Below are positions 33,986 through 43,282 of a DNA stretch of 64,000 bases, one piece after another. Location: the NCBI RefSeq assembly GCF_016924665.1, contig NZ_JAFFJT010000010.1, positions 124,001 through 188,000 on the forward strand, read 5' to 3'. Position numbers and translations under genes: made by a program. Each line of letters begins with the position of its first letter. The first letter of the stretch is position 1. The stretch comes from Nocardioides sp. SYSU D00038 (GTDB lineage: Bacteria > Actinomycetota > Actinomycetes > Propionibacteriales > Nocardioidaceae). The notes below the pieces were generated by a model. The model saw only the letters and a list, made by a program, of their open reading frames with translations, did no database searches and was not told the DNA's origin.

Positions 33986-34977
33986 GCCTGCACCCCTCGG
34001 TCGCCGCCGTCCGCCTCGCCGTACGGCGGACGCTGGCCGACCTGGCCGCCACGGAGCCCGACCGGCCGCGCGCGGTGCTGGTGGCCTGCTCGGGCGGGGC
34101 CGACTCGCTGGCCCTGCTGGCGGCCACCGTGTTCGAGGCCCGGACCGCCGGGGTGCGCGTCGTGGGTGTCACCGTCGACCACGGGCTGCAGGACGGTTCG
34201 GCGGAGCACGCCGCCCACGTGGTGGGCCAGATGGCCGGCCTCGGGGTGGACGAGACCGTGTCGGTGCGCGTGCAGGTGGCCGGGGACGGCGGCACCGAGG
34301 CCGCCGCCCGCCGGGCCCGCTACGCCGTGCTCGACGAGGTGGCGGAGCGGTTCGGCGCCGACGTCGTGCTGCTCGGCCACACCCTCGACGACCAGGCCGA
34401 GACCGTGCTGATGGGCCTGGCCCGCGGCTCGGGCGGGCGGTCGATCGCCGGGATGCGCCGCTCCTTCGACCGCTACCGGCGCCCCCTGCTCGACGTCACC
34501 CGGGTCGACACGGTGACCGCCTGCCAGGTCGAGGGCATCGAGTTCTGGAACGACCCCCACAACGTCGACCCCGCCTACACCCGGGCCCGGGTGCGCAAGC
34601 GGGTGCTGCCGGTGCTCGAGGACGAGCTGGGCCCCGGCATCGCCGCCGCCCTGGCCCGCACCGCCGACCAGCTGCGCCAGGACATGGACCACCTCGACGA
34701 CCTCGCCGACGCGGCGTACGACGCGCTCGTCGGCCCGCACGGCGTCGACTCGTTGCGGGCGGCCCGCCAGCCACCGGCCGTGCTCGGCCGGGTGCTGCGC
34801 CGGGCGGCGCTGGCGGCGGGCGCGACCGACGCCGAGCTGTTCCGGGTGCACGTGCAGGCGCTGGTCGACCTGGTCGCCGGGCCGGCCGACCATCGGGTGG
34901 CCCAGCTGCCCGGGCACGTGACCGCGTTCCGCGACGGGCACCTGCTGCGGTTCCGCCGGACCACTGTGCAAGGCTGA
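33982..34977 (+). CDS. tilS: tRNA(Ile)-lysidine synthase
   Basis: 331 residues. The PP-loop S37-G-G-A-D-S42 ([13 protein letters not shown]) binds [23 protein letters not shown] and [20 protein letters not shown] are family signatures. It converts the wobble C34 of the AUA-reading tRNA(Ile) to lysidine and is essential in most bacteria. The length is that of the short actinobacterial form, without the full C-terminal domains of E. coli TilS. GTG 33982 overlaps the protease stop; hpt follows 5 bp later. Confidence 0.96.
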   Translation: MSLHPSVAAVRLAVRRTLADLAATEPDRPRAVLVACSGGADSLALLAATVFEARTAGVRVVGVTVDHGLQDGSAEHAAHVVGQMAGLGVDETVSVRVQVAGDGGTEAAARRARYAVLDEVAERFGADVVLLGHTLDDQAETVLMGLARGSGGRSIAGMRRSFDRYRRPLLDVTRVDTVTACQVEGIEFWNDPHNVDPAYTRARVRKRVLPVLEDELGPGIAAALARTADQLRQDMDHLDDLADAAYDALVGPHGVDSLRAARQPPAVLGRVLRRAALAAGATDAELFRVHVQALVDLVAGPADHRVAQLPGHVTAFRDGHLLRFRRTTVQG

Positions 34978-34982
34978 CGCCC

Positions 34983-35534
34983 ATGGACTCTGCCCACGTG
35001 GAGAACGACCTGGTGAACGTCCTCTTCACCGAGGCCCAGATCCAGGAGCGGATCGGTGAGCTGGCCGCCCGGATCGAGCACGACTACGAGGGTCAGGACC
35101 TGCTGATCGTCGGCGTGCTGCGCGGTGCGGTGATGGTGATGGCCGACCTCGCCCGGGCCTTCGCCCGGCACGTCGAGATGGACTGGATGGCGGTCACCTC
35201 CTACGGCTCCGGCACCAAGTCGAGCGGCGTCGTGCGGATCCTCAAGGACCTCGACACCGACATCTCCGGGCGCCACGTCGTGATCGTCGACGAGATCATC
35301 GACACCGGCCTCACGCTGTCGTGGCTGACCTCCAACCTGGTCTCGCGCAACCCCGCGAGCGTCGAGATCGCGACCCTGCTGCGCAAGCCGGAGGCGCTGC
35401 AGATGCCGGTCGACGTCAAGTACGTCGGGTGGGACATCCCCAACGAGTTCGTCGTCGGCTACGGCCTCGACTACCGCGAGCGCTACCGCAACCTGCGCGA
35501 CATCGGCACCCTGGCGCCCCACGTCTACTCCTGA
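34983..35534 (+). CDS. hpt: Hypoxanthine phosphoribosyltransferase
   Basis: 183-residue type I PRTase for purine salvage (hypoxanthine/guanine + PRPP to IMP/GMP). The PRPP motif [17 protein letters not shown] is intact, as are [19 protein letters not shown], the flexible loop around [10 protein letters not shown] and the purine-binding [22 protein letters not shown] 34983 lies 5 bp after tilS. tilS-hpt-ftsH is a conserved order across many Gram-positive bacteria. Confidence 0.96.
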   Translation: MDSAHVENDLVNVLFTEAQIQERIGELAARIEHDYEGQDLLIVGVLRGAVMVMADLARAFARHVEMDWMAVTSYGSGTKSSGVVRILKDLDTDISGRHVVIVDEIIDTGLTLSWLTSNLVSRNPASVEIATLLRKPEALQMPVDVKYVGWDIPNEFVVGYGLDYRERYRNLRDIGTLAPHVYS

Positions 35535-35672
35535 CCACCCCCGCCGGCAACCGGCGCCGGCACCGCGATCACGCCCGCCGCTGGTGCCCCGGGCGGTCGC
35601 TGCTGCGAGAATGGTCGTTGCCCGCGACATGTACCGTCGTGGGTTCAGACGTGTTGATTGCGAAAGAAGCCT

Positions 35673-37739
35673 GTGAAGCGCTTAGTCAAGGGGCCTTGGC
35701 TCTGGATCGTCCTGGCCGTGGTCGGCGTGCTCGTCGCCATGCAGCTCCTCGCCCCCAACAGCGGTGGCGACGAGATCTCCTCCGACCGGATGCTCGAGTA
35801 CATCGAGAAGGGCGAGGTCAAGGAGATCACCTTCGTCGACGGAGGTGACCAGCAGATCAAGGCGGTCCTCGACGACGACGTCGACCGCTCCGACAAGGAG
35901 GTCACCTCCTACTGGCTGGCCGGCACCCAGCGCGACATCGTCAACGCGGTGCAGGAGCAGGTCGACGAGGGCACGATCGAGAAGTACACGACCGACGTGC
36001 CCCAGCCCAGCTTCCTGGGCTCGCTGCTCATCACGCTGCTGCCGATCATCCTCATCGTCGGGCTCTTCCTGTTCCTGATGAACAACATGCAGGGCGGCGG
36101 CCGCGGGGTCATGCAGTTCGCCAAGTCCAAGGCGAAGCTGATCTCCAAGGACATGCCGAAGACGACGTTCGCCGACGTCGCCGGCTGCGAGGAGGCCATC
36201 GAGGAGCTCGGCGAGATCAAAGAGTTCCTCCAGGAGCCCGCCAAGTTCCAGGCCGTCGGCGCCAAGATCCCCAAGGGCGTGCTGCTCTACGGCCCGCCCG
36301 GCACCGGCAAGACGCTGCTCGCGCGCGCCGTCGCGGGCGAGGCCGGCGTCCCGTTCTACTCCATCTCCGGCTCGGACTTCGTGGAGATGTTCGTCGGCGT
36401 GGGCGCCTCACGGGTCCGCGACCTGTTCGAGCAGGCCAAGGAGAACGCCCCGGCCATCGTCTTCATCGACGAGATCGACGCCGTCGGCCGCCACCGGGGC
36501 GCCGGCATGGGCGGCGGGCACGACGAGCGCGAGCAGACGCTCAACCAGCTGCTGGTCGAGATGGACGGCTTCGACGTGCGCGGCGGGGTCATCCTGATCG
36601 CCGCCACCAACCGGCCCGACGTGCTCGACCCGGCGCTGCTGAGGCCCGGCCGCTTCGACCGGCAGATCCAGGTCGACGCCCCCGACCTGGCCGGTCGCCA
36701 CGAGATCCTCAAGGTCCACTCGCGGGGCAAGCCGATGTCGACCGACATCGACCTGCTCGCCGTGGCCCGCCGTACCCCCGGGTTCACCGGCGCCGACCTC
36801 GCCAACGTGCTCAACGAGGCCGCGCTGCTCACCGCGCGCGGCAACGAGAAGCTGATCACCAACTCCTCGCTCGACGAGGCCATCGACCGGGTGATCGCCG
36901 GTCCGCAGCGGCGCACCCGCCTGATGAGCGAGAAGGAGCTGCTCATCACGGCCTACCACGAGGGCGGCCACGCCCTCGTCGCGGCGGCCCTGCCGGGCAC
37001 CGACCCGGTGCACAAGATCACGATCCTGCCGCGCGGCCGGGCGCTGGGCTACACGATGGTGCTGCCCGACGAGGACAAGTACTCCCAGACCCGCGCCGAG
37101 ATGCTCGACAAGCTCGCCTACATGCTGGGCGGCCGGGCGGCCGAGGAGATGGTCTTCCACGACCCCACCACCGGCGCCGGCAACGACATCGAGAAGGCCA
37201 CCAGCCTCGCCCGCGCGATGGTCACCCAGTACGGCATGACCGAGCGGCTGGGCGCGATCAAGCTCGGCGACTCCACCTCCGAGCCGTTCCTCGGCCGTGA
37301 CATGGGCCACCAGCGCAACTACTCCGAGGACGTCGCCGCGATCATCGACGACGAGACGAAGAAGTTCCTCGCGGTGGCCCACCAGGAGGCGTTCGACATC
37401 CTGGAGGAGAACCGCGACGTCCTCGACGCGCTGGTGCTCGAGCTGCTCGACAAGGAGACGCTCGACAAGGAGCAGGTCGCCCGGATCTTCGAGCCGCTGC
37501 GCCGGCGTCCCGAGCGGCCGGCGTGGACGGGCTCGCCCGACCGCACGCCCTCGGCCATCCCCCCGATCGAGATCCCGCAGGCGATCCGCGACCGGGCGGC
37601 CGCCAACGGCGCCGCCACCGCGCAGGCCGGGGCGATCCTGACCCCGCCCGGGTCGGGCGGCGACGTCCACGACCCCGAGCTCGGCGGCGGCCAGGTCCCG
37701 CCGACCCCGCCCTCCCCGGGCGGCGCCGGACCCACCTGA
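35673..37739 (+). CDS. ftsH: ATP-dependent zinc metalloprotease FtsH
   Basis: 688 residues: two membrane helices (about 8-25 and 115-135) around an extracytoplasmic domain, the AAA domain with Walker A G207-PPGTGK-T214, Walker B IVFIDEID and the second region of homology ([20 protein letters not shown]), then the protease domain with H429-E-G-G-H433 and Asp505 ([10 protein letters not shown]). It degrades membrane and regulatory proteins. GTG 35673 ([10 protein letters not shown]) is preferred over a TTG five codons earlier. The tail is Pro/Gly-rich. folE follows 4 bp later. Confidence 0.97.
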   Translation: MKRLVKGPWLWIVLAVVGVLVAMQLLAPNSGGDEISSDRMLEYIEKGEVKEITFVDGGDQQIKAVLDDDVDRSDKEVTSYWLAGTQRDIVNAVQEQVDEGTIEKYTTDVPQPSFLGSLLITLLPIILIVGLFLFLMNNMQGGGRGVMQFAKSKAKLISKDMPKTTFADVAGCEEAIEELGEIKEFLQEPAKFQAVGAKIPKGVLLYGPPGTGKTLLARAVAGEAGVPFYSISGSDFVEMFVGVGASRVRDLFEQAKENAPAIVFIDEIDAVGRHRGAGMGGGHDEREQTLNQLLVEMDGFDVRGGVILIAATNRPDVLDPALLRPGRFDRQIQVDAPDLAGRHEILKVHSRGKPMSTDIDLLAVARRTPGFTGADLANVLNEAALLTARGNEKLITNSSLDEAIDRVIAGPQRRTRLMSEKELLITAYHEGGHALVAAALPGTDPVHKITILPRGRALGYTMVLPDEDKYSQTRAEMLDKLAYMLGGRAAEEMVFHDPTTGAGNDIEKATSLARAMVTQYGMTERLGAIKLGDSTSEPFLGRDMGHQRNYSEDVAAIIDDETKKFLAVAHQEAFDILEENRDVLDALVLELLDKETLDKEQVARIFEPLRRRPERPAWTGSPDRTPSAIPPIEIPQAIRDRAAANGAATAQAGAILTPPGSGGDVHDPELGGGQVPPTPPSPGGAGPT

Positions 37740-37743
37740 GCCG

Positions 37744-38361
37744 ATGACCGACCCCATCGACCGCATCGAGCGGCGGCCCGAGGACGTGCCCGCCTTCGAC
37801 CAGCCGCGCGCCGAGGCCGCCGTACGCGAGCTCCTCGCCGCCATCGGTGAGGACCCCGACCGCGAGGGCCTGGTCGACACCCCGGCCCGGGTCGCCCGGG
37901 CGTACGCCGAGCTCACGGTGGGGCTCCGGATGGCCCCCGAGGACGTGCTCACCACGACCTTCGACCTCGGCCACGACGAGCTGGTGCTGGTGCGCGACAT
38001 CGAGCTGTGGTCGATGTGCGAGCACCACCTGGTGCCGTTCACCGGCGTCGCCCACGTCGGCTACATCCCCGCGACCACCGGCAAGATCACCGGCCTCAGC
38101 AAGCTCGCGCGGCTGGTCGACGTCTACGCCAAGCGCCCGCAGGTGCAGGAGCGGCTGACCACCCAGGTGGCCGACGCGCTGATGCGGCTGCTCGAGGCCC
38201 GCGGCGTGATCGTGGTGATCGAGGCCGAGCACCTGTGCATGACCATGCGCGGGGTGAAGAAGCGCGGAGCCCGCACCATCACCTCCGCCGTGCGCGGCAC
38301 GATGCGCTCCAACGCCGCCACCCGCAGCGAGGCGATGGCGCTGATCCGCGGCACGCACTGA
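37744..38361 (+). CDS. folE: GTP cyclohydrolase I
   Basis: 205 residues. Zinc ligands Cys92 and His95 (C-E-H-H) and Cys165 (EHLCM) are present, as are the signature [17 protein letters not shown] and [23 protein letters not shown]. First step of folate synthesis: GTP to dihydroneopterin triphosphate. ATG 37744 lies 4 bp after ftsH. Unlike the usual ftsH-folE-folP-folB-folK run, folP comes only 1.8 kb later, after a tandem repeat and a two-gene cassette. Confidence 0.97.
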   Translation: MTDPIDRIERRPEDVPAFDQPRAEAAVRELLAAIGEDPDREGLVDTPARVARAYAELTVGLRMAPEDVLTTTFDLGHDELVLVRDIELWSMCEHHLVPFTGVAHVGYIPATTGKITGLSKLARLVDVYAKRPQVQERLTTQVADALMRLLEARGVIVVIEAEHLCMTMRGVKKRGARTITSAVRGTMRSNAATRSEAMALIRGTH

Positions 38362-38365
38362 CGCA

Positions 38366-38657
38366 GGCGCAGGGGTGGCGGTGTGTCAGCCGCCGTTTGG
38401 TGGTGTCGTTGCGGGGTGTGCTCACCGCTGCCTGGGGTGGCGCAGGGGTGGCGGTGTGTCAGCCGCCGTTTGGTGGTGTCGTTGCGGGGTGTGCTCACCG
38501 CTGCCTGGGGTGGCGCCGGGGTGGCGGTGAGCCAGCCGCCGTTCGAGCGTGCCGTTCCGAGGCCTGCTCACCGCCGCCCGGGGCGGCGCCGGGGCAGCGG
38601 TGCGCCAACCGCCGTCCGGTGGCGCCGGAGCGAGGGCTCCTCACCGCCGCCCGGCCA
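38366..38657. repeat. Tandem repeat, four 73-bp units
   Basis: Units start at 38366, 38439, 38512 and 38585, always with GGCGCMGGGG. Units 1 and 2 are nearly identical; 3 and 4 have diverged. Each unit can fold: in unit 3 GGCGGTGAGC pairs with GCTCACCGCC. The array fills the space between folE and the methyltransferase gene; I see no gene in it. Confidence 0.9.
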
Positions 38658-38658
38658 C

Positions 38659-38664
38659 TAGGCT
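38659..38664 (+). promoter_or_regulatory. -10 hexamer TAGGCT of the methyltransferase gene
   Basis: TAGGCT starts one base after the last tandem unit and ends 7 bases before GTG 38672; the -35 zone is therefore inside the repeat array. Confidence 0.5.
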
Positions 38665-38671
38665 CGGCCGG

Positions 38672-39472
38672 GTGACCAGACCCGACGCCTTCGACGACCT
38701 GGCCCGGGCCCACCCGTGGCCCGCCGAGCCGCCGCACCCGGGGGTGGCGCCGGTCGGCAGACCCGCCCGCGGCTTCGAGCTCATCGCACGGGCGCTGGCG
38801 GCGTCCGAGACCCCCGCGCCCGTCGTGCTCGAGATCGGCGCGGAGTTCGGCGGGAGCACCCGGCGGTTCCTCGGGATCGAGGGCACCCGCGTGGTCTCGG
38901 TCGACCCGTGGCCGGACTGGTACAGCTACCGCGGCTGGGACACCCTCCAGTCGTTCCGCGACCAACCGGACGCCTTCTACGAGCTGTTCCTCACCTTCAA
39001 CTTCGAGCACCGCGACCGGCTGGTGCCGATCCGGCGCCCCTCGCCCGAGGGACTGATCGAGGTCCACGACGCCGGCCTCGACGTCGACCTGGTCTACATC
39101 GACGGCGACCACCGCTTCGACGCCGTGATCCGCGACCTCGACGTGTGCCACGCGCTGTTCCCCGGCGCGATGCTCACCGGCGACGACTGGGAGTTCACCG
39201 CCGGGGCGAAGAAGTACGAGGGGCTCGTCCACCCCACCCGGCTGGCCGTCCAGCGCTGGGCGCAGTTCCGCGACCACCACGTCGAGCACGAGGCCAACAC
39301 CTGGCTGATCGACCCGGCGCGGCCGTTCAACCTGGAGAAGCTGGTGCCGTCGTACGACGTCGCGCGGCCCCGACCCCGGCGGAAGACGCCGCCTCCCCCG
39401 CCCCCACGCCCGGCCTGGCGGGTGCTGGCCGGCGGTGCGCGCCGCCGCCTGCGCCGGCTCGCCGGCCGCTGA
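38672..39472 (+). CDS. Class I SAM methyltransferase (Methyltransf_24-like)
   Basis: 266 residues: VVLEIGAEFGGSTRRFL (SAM loop), VVSVDPWPDWYSYRGW, VDLVYIDGDHRFDAVIRDLD and GAMLTGDDWE. This set is seen in methyltransferases encoded with glycosyltransferases and sulfotransferases, often acting on cell-surface sugars or small molecules. The C-terminus is Pro-rich then basic (RRRLRRLAGR), similar to the basic tail of the sulfotransferase at 49927. Its next neighbour is a sulfotransferase 33 bp away. The target is unknown. Confidence 0.8.
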   Translation: MTRPDAFDDLARAHPWPAEPPHPGVAPVGRPARGFELIARALAASETPAPVVLEIGAEFGGSTRRFLGIEGTRVVSVDPWPDWYSYRGWDTLQSFRDQPDAFYELFLTFNFEHRDRLVPIRRPSPEGLIEVHDAGLDVDLVYIDGDHRFDAVIRDLDVCHALFPGAMLTGDDWEFTAGAKKYEGLVHPTRLAVQRWAQFRDHHVEHEANTWLIDPARPFNLEKLVPSYDVARPRPRRKTPPPPPPRPAWRVLAGGARRRLRRLAGR

Positions 39473-39505
39473 CCGACCACCTCACGCCCCAGGAGTGCGC
39501 CGCCA

Positions 39506-40153
39506 GTGATCCTGTCCCGCCAGCACGGCTTCATCTTCATGAAGACGCTGAAGACCGCCGGCACCAGCGTCGAGATCGCGCTGTCGCGGGTCTGCGGGCC
39601 CGAGGACGTGATCACCCCGCTGCCGGCCGAGGACGAGGTGCTGCGCCGCGAGCGCGGCGGTCGACCGCCGCAGAACTACGAGTCGCCGCCGCTGCCGCAC
39701 CGGGTGACCGAGCACATCCGGGCCGGCAAGCTGCGCCGGATCATCGGCTGGCAGGAGTGGTCGTCGCACTACCGGTTCGCCATCGAGCGCAACCCGTGGG
39801 ACGCCGTGGTGTCGCTGTACTTCTGGGTGACCCGCAACCTCGACGACCCGCCCACCTTCGAGGAGTACCTCGCCGGGCCGCGGCCCGAGACCCTGGCCGT
39901 GCGCAACTTCCAGATGTACCACTTCGAGGGCAAGGTCGCGGTCGACCGGGTGCTCCGCTACGAGCACCTGGCCGACGACCTGGCCGAGGTGTGGCACCAC
40001 CTGGGCCTTCCCGGCGAGCCCGACCTGCCGCGGGCCAAGGGCGGGGCCCGACCGGCGGGGGCCGACTACCGACGGTTCTACACCGAGGAGTCCGCAGCCC
40101 GGGTGGCCGAGCTGTTCGCCCAGCCGATCCAGGAGATGGGCTACTCGTTCTGA
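39506..40153 (+). CDS. Sulfotransferase family protein
   Basis: 215 residues resembling the Sulfotransfer_2 group. The 5'-phosphosulfate loop K13-TLKTAGTSVE (FMKTLKTAGTS) and the 3'-phosphate motif ERNPWDAVVSLYFW identify PAPS binding. A sulfated carbohydrate acceptor is the usual partner. GTG 39506 has AGGAG 10 bases upstream. With the preceding methyltransferase it forms a two-gene cassette set between folE and folP. Confidence 0.85.
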   Translation: MILSRQHGFIFMKTLKTAGTSVEIALSRVCGPEDVITPLPAEDEVLRRERGGRPPQNYESPPLPHRVTEHIRAGKLRRIIGWQEWSSHYRFAIERNPWDAVVSLYFWVTRNLDDPPTFEEYLAGPRPETLAVRNFQMYHFEGKVAVDRVLRYEHLADDLAEVWHHLGLPGEPDLPRAKGGARPAGADYRRFYTEESAARVAELFAQPIQEMGYSF

Positions 40154-40185
40154 GCCACCCCGACGCGGGCCCCCGGGCGGCCCGA

Positions 40186-40191
40186 TAGGTT
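40186..40191 (+). promoter_or_regulatory. -10 hexamer TAGGTT of folP-folB-folK
   Basis: TAGGTT ends 7 bases before the folP GTG, giving the folate genes their own leaderless promoter downstream of the cassette. Confidence 0.55.
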
Positions 40192-40198
40192 GCCGCAC

Positions 40199-41071
40199 GT
40201 GACCTCGACGGCGTCGCTCCTGGAGCCCCGGGCCCGCCCGCGGGTGATGGGGGTCGTCAACGTCACGCCCGACTCCTTCTCCGACGGCGGCCGGTTCACC
40301 AGCCCCGAGGCCGCGATCGCCCACGGCCGCCGGCTGCTGGCCGACGGCGCCGACCTGATCGACATCGGCGGCGAGTCGACCCGCCCGGGCGCGACCCGGC
40401 CACTGGTGGCCGAGGAGCTGGCCCGCGTCGTACCCGTGATCGAGGCGCTCGCCGCCGAGGGGGCGGTGGTGTCGGTCGACACCATGCGCGCGGAGGTCGC
40501 CCGGGCCGCCATCGACGTGGGGGCCCGGATCGTCAACGACGTCTCCGGTGGGCTGGCCGACCCCGAGGTGCTCGACGTGGTGGCGGCCGCCGACGTCGTC
40601 TACGTCGCGATGCACTGGCGGGCCCACTCCGACCGGATGACCGACTTCGCCTCCTACGACGGGCCGGGCGGCGTGGTCGCCGCCGTGCGCGACGAGCTGG
40701 GGGCACGGCTGGACGCCGTGCGCGCGGCCGGCGTCGACGAGCGCCGGGTGGTCCTCGACCCCGGGCTGGGCTTCGCCAAGCGCGGCGAGCACAACTGGGC
40801 GCTGCTGGCCTCCCTCGACGCGCTCGACGTCCTGGGCCGACCGCTGCTGGTGGGGGCCAGCCGCAAGTCGTTCCTCGGCACCCTGCTGGCCGGCCCCGAC
40901 GGCGCCCCGCGGCCCGTCGACGAGCGCGAGGCGGCCAACACCGCCGTCACGACGCTGTGCGCCCGGGCCGGGGTGTGGGGCCTGCGGGTGCACGACGTAC
41001 GGTCCTGTCGCGACGCGCTCGCGGTGGTCGAGGCGCTGTCGCGGGAACCGGACCGGGAGGAGGACCGATGA
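40199..41071 (+). CDS. folP: Dihydropteroate synthase
   Basis: 290 residues. The pterin site motifs MGVVNVTPDSFSDGG and DIGGESTRPGA and the pABA/phosphate loop VGASRKSFLG are intact. Couples p-aminobenzoate to dihydropterin pyrophosphate; the sulfonamide target. GTG 40199 is chosen from homology and the -10 box; a TTG at 40190 is the alternative. Its TGA overlaps the folB ATG. Confidence 0.96.
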   Translation: MTSTASLLEPRARPRVMGVVNVTPDSFSDGGRFTSPEAAIAHGRRLLADGADLIDIGGESTRPGATRPLVAEELARVVPVIEALAAEGAVVSVDTMRAEVARAAIDVGARIVNDVSGGLADPEVLDVVAAADVVYVAMHWRAHSDRMTDFASYDGPGGVVAAVRDELGARLDAVRAAGVDERRVVLDPGLGFAKRGEHNWALLASLDALDVLGRPLLVGASRKSFLGTLLAGPDGAPRPVDEREAANTAVTTLCARAGVWGLRVHDVRSCRDALAVVEALSREPDREEDR

Positions 41072-41442
41072 CCGACGAGCTGGCCGTGCTGGGCGTCGAG
41101 TGCTGGGGTCACCACGGCGTCTTCGACTTCGAGAAGCGGCAGGGACAGGCGTTCGTCGTCGACCTCGTGCTGGGCCTCGACACCGCGGCTGCGGCGGCCT
41201 CCGACGACTTGCACGACACCGTCGACTACGGAAGTCTCGTGACCTCGGTGAAAGCCGCCGTCGAGAACGATCCGGTCGACCTGATCGAGACCCTCGCCCA
41301 GAGGATCGCGGACGTCTGCCTCTTGGACGTCCGTGTTGAATGGGTGCGCGTCACGCTTCACAAGCCGGACGCCCCCATCGACGCCACGTTTCGGGACGTG
41401 GCGCTGACGATCACCCGGAAACGCGAGGGCCCCCGTGACTGA
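41068..41442 (+). CDS. folB: Dihydroneopterin aldolase
   Basis: 124 residues: ECWGHHGVFDFEKRQGQAFVVDL at the start, HDTVDYGSLV and VTLHKPDAPI, typical of the FolB tunnel-fold enzyme that cleaves dihydroneopterin. Overlaps folP (ATGA) and folK (8 bp), so the three are coupled. Confidence 0.96.
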   Translation: MTDELAVLGVECWGHHGVFDFEKRQGQAFVVDLVLGLDTAAAAASDDLHDTVDYGSLVTSVKAAVENDPVDLIETLAQRIADVCLLDVRVEWVRVTLHKPDAPIDATFRDVALTITRKREGPRD

Positions 41443-42004
41443 GACCCCCAACCCCAACATCGTCGACGCCGACACCCTGACCGGCGAGATGCGTCCGATC
41501 CGCCGTGCGGTGATCGCGCTGGGGTCCAACCTGGGTGACCGCATCGACAACCTGCAGGGCGCCGTCCAGGCCCTCGCCGACACCCCCGAGGTCTGGATCA
41601 CGGCGGTCTCACCGGTCTACGAGACCGAGCCGGTCGACTGCCCGCCCGACTCCGCGCCGTTCCTCAACGCCGTCGTCCTCGCCGACACCACGCTCGCCGC
41701 CGCCCGCCTGATGGACCGCGCGCTGGCGATCGAGGACGCCTACGAGCGCGACCGCTCGCAGGTCCGCAACGCCCCGCGCACCCTCGACGTCGACCTGGTC
41801 GTCGTCGGCGACCGCCGTGCCGACGAGCCCGGCCTGCAGCTGCCCCACCCGCGGGCGGCGCAGCGGGCGTTCGTGCTGCGGCCCTGGTTCGACCTCGAGC
41901 CGGGGGCCGAGCTCCCCGACTCGGGACCCATCTCCGAGCTGCTGGCCACGATCGGCGAGGACGGCATGAAGAAGCGGGACGACCTGGTGCTCGAGGTCGA
42001 GTGA
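41435..42004 (+). CDS. folK: 2-amino-4-hydroxy-6-hydroxymethyldihydropteridine pyrophosphokinase
   Basis: 189 residues with the HPPK signature RNAPRTLDVDLVVVGD and the N-terminal ALGSNLGDRIDNLQGAV. Activates the pterin for FolP. A 25-residue N-terminal extension precedes the core. GTG 41435 overlaps folB by 8 bp; the stop overlaps the DUF3180 gene (GTGA). Confidence 0.96.
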   Translation: MTETPNPNIVDADTLTGEMRPIRRAVIALGSNLGDRIDNLQGAVQALADTPEVWITAVSPVYETEPVDCPPDSAPFLNAVVLADTTLAAARLMDRALAIEDAYERDRSQVRNAPRTLDVDLVVVGDRRADEPGLQLPHPRAAQRAFVLRPWFDLEPGAELPDSGPISELLATIGEDGMKKRDDLVLEVE

Positions 42005-42495
42005 CCTCCCCGCCCGACCCGGAGCGGGACCCCGACCCGCTCGCGCGGATGGGGCCCACCTCCCCGGCCGCGCTCGCGGCCTGGGCGGTCGCCGGCCTGG
42101 CGCTCGGCTGGCTGTGGCGCCCGGTCTCGGGCCGCCTGTTCGACACCCCCACGGTCGTCACCTGGGCGCAGCCCACGGCGCTGGCGATGGTCGCGGCGAT
42201 CCTGGCCGCCGCCGCGTGGGCGACCTGGCGGTCGGTGCACGTGCACCGGGTGCGGCTGGAGCCGCACCAGGCGGTCAACCGGCTGGTGCTCGCCCGCGCC
42301 TGCGCCTACGTCGGCGCGCTGACGGCCGGCGGCTACCTCGGCTACGCGCTCAGCTGGGTAGGCGTCGACACCGAGCTGGCCGACCAGCGCCTGTGGCGCT
42401 CCCTGTTCGCGGCGGGCGCGGCGGCCGCGGTGGTGGCGGCAGGAGTGCTGCTCGAACGTGCGTGTCGCGTCAGAACGGACGACGAAGAGCCCTAG
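42001..42495 (+). CDS. DUF3180 membrane protein
   Basis: 164 residues, four hydrophobic helices and the motif EPHQAVNRLVLARACAYVGALTAGGY that is typical of DUF3180. It follows folK in many actinobacteria and its role is unknown. Translationally coupled to folK. Its TAG stop is the first half of the next gene's -10 box. Confidence 0.88.
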   Translation: MTSPPDPERDPDPLARMGPTSPAALAAWAVAGLALGWLWRPVSGRLFDTPTVVTWAQPTALAMVAAILAAAAWATWRSVHVHRVRLEPHQAVNRLVLARACAYVGALTAGGYLGYALSWVGVDTELADQRLWRSLFAAGAAAAVVAAGVLLERACRVRTDDEEP

Positions 42496-42498
42496 TCT
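42493..42498 (+). promoter_or_regulatory. -10 hexamer TAGTCT overlapping a TAG stop
   Basis: The DUF3180 stop TAG begins TAGTCT, which ends 6 bases before ATG 42505. Confidence 0.5.
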
Positions 42499-42504
42499 GC
42501 GTCC

Positions 42505-43089
42505 ATGGCTTCCCCATCAGTCACACAGGTCACACGGAAGCGTCGGCGCGGCACCCGCGTCTCGCTGGCCGTGGGCCTGCTGCTGCTCGCGGGCCTGGTC
42601 GTGGCCGTCGCCGTCCCCAGCGGCGCCGTGCTCGCGCTCACCGGCGCCGCCTGCCTCGCCGTGGCGCTCGGCGCCGCGGCGACCCGGCTCGTCTACGTCG
42701 AGCTGCTCGACACCCGCCGCGAGTCGGCCGCCGAGCGGGCCGCCCAGGCCCAGGGCTACCGGTGGATGGCCGAGATCCGGGCCGCCGAGACCGCCACGTT
42801 CGTCGAGACCATGCAGGCCCGCATCGCCGAGCGCGAGCAGGCCATCGAGGAGCTCGAGGTCGCGCTGACCTCGGCCCAGCGCCGGGCCGCCCAGGCCACC
42901 CGGCGTCGCAACGCCGAGGGCCGCCGTGCCGCCGCCCTCGACGTCCAGCTCGCCGAGAGCGAGCTCCGCACCGGCGAGGCCCGGCTGCGCATCGCCGAGC
43001 TCGAGGTCGAGGTCGCCACCCTGCGCGCCGAGCTCGACTCGGTCACCGCCGCCTGGCGGGCTGCCGACCGGCAGCGCAAGCACGCCTGA
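42505..43089 (+). CDS. Membrane protein with C-terminal coiled coil
   Basis: 194 residues: a basic N-terminus, two hydrophobic segments (VSLAVGLLLLAGLVVAVAVP and VLALTGAACLAVALGAAATRL), then an 110-residue charged coiled coil (MQARIAEREQAIEELEVALT, LDVQLAESELRTGEARLRIA). The coiled part faces the cytoplasm if the two helices form a hairpin. No enzyme motif. It sits where M. tuberculosis has the membrane protein Rv3604c (from memory), but similarity is not tested. Confidence 0.75.
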   Translation: MASPSVTQVTRKRRRGTRVSLAVGLLLLAGLVVAVAVPSGAVLALTGAACLAVALGAAATRLVYVELLDTRRESAAERAAQAQGYRWMAEIRAAETATFVETMQARIAEREQAIEELEVALTSAQRRAAQATRRRNAEGRRAAALDVQLAESELRTGEARLRIAELEVEVATLRAELDSVTAAWRAADRQRKHA

Positions 43090-43130
43090 CCCGCCACCTC
43101 GCCCGCTTCGCCCGACCCGCCCCGCTGCGG

Positions 43131-43189
43131 TAGTCCCTGACGTGTCCGGGGTCCCCGGGGCCGCCGTACCCCGGACACGTCAGGGACTA
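43131..43189. terminator. Perfect 22-bp inverted repeat
   Basis: Arm 43131-43152 (starts TAGTCCCTGACGTGTCC) and arm 43168-43189 are exact complements over 22 bases with a 15-base loop. It stands 41 bp after the coiled-coil gene and could be its terminator, but the arm contains a TGACGTGTCC motif and no T-run, so a protein-binding site is also possible. Confidence 0.75.
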
Positions 43190-43268
43190 TCCCGGCCCGC
43201 CCGCCCGGCCACGGGCTCGCGGAAAGGTCCGGACGGTTGCCGCCGCCGGGTGCGGACGGACGGTGAGG

Positions 43269-43274
43269 CACAAT
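43269..43274 (+). promoter_or_regulatory. -10 hexamer CACAAT of the double GNAT gene
   Basis: CACAAT departs from TANNNT at the first base; 8 bases separate it from GTG 43283. Confidence 0.4.
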
Positions 43275-43282
43275 CGGACGCC

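Noticed and set aside
36957..36971. HEGGH instead of HEAGH in FtsH as a sign of altered activity
   Set aside because: The Ala-to-Gly change does not touch the zinc ligands and, as far as I recall, occurs in other actinobacterial FtsH.
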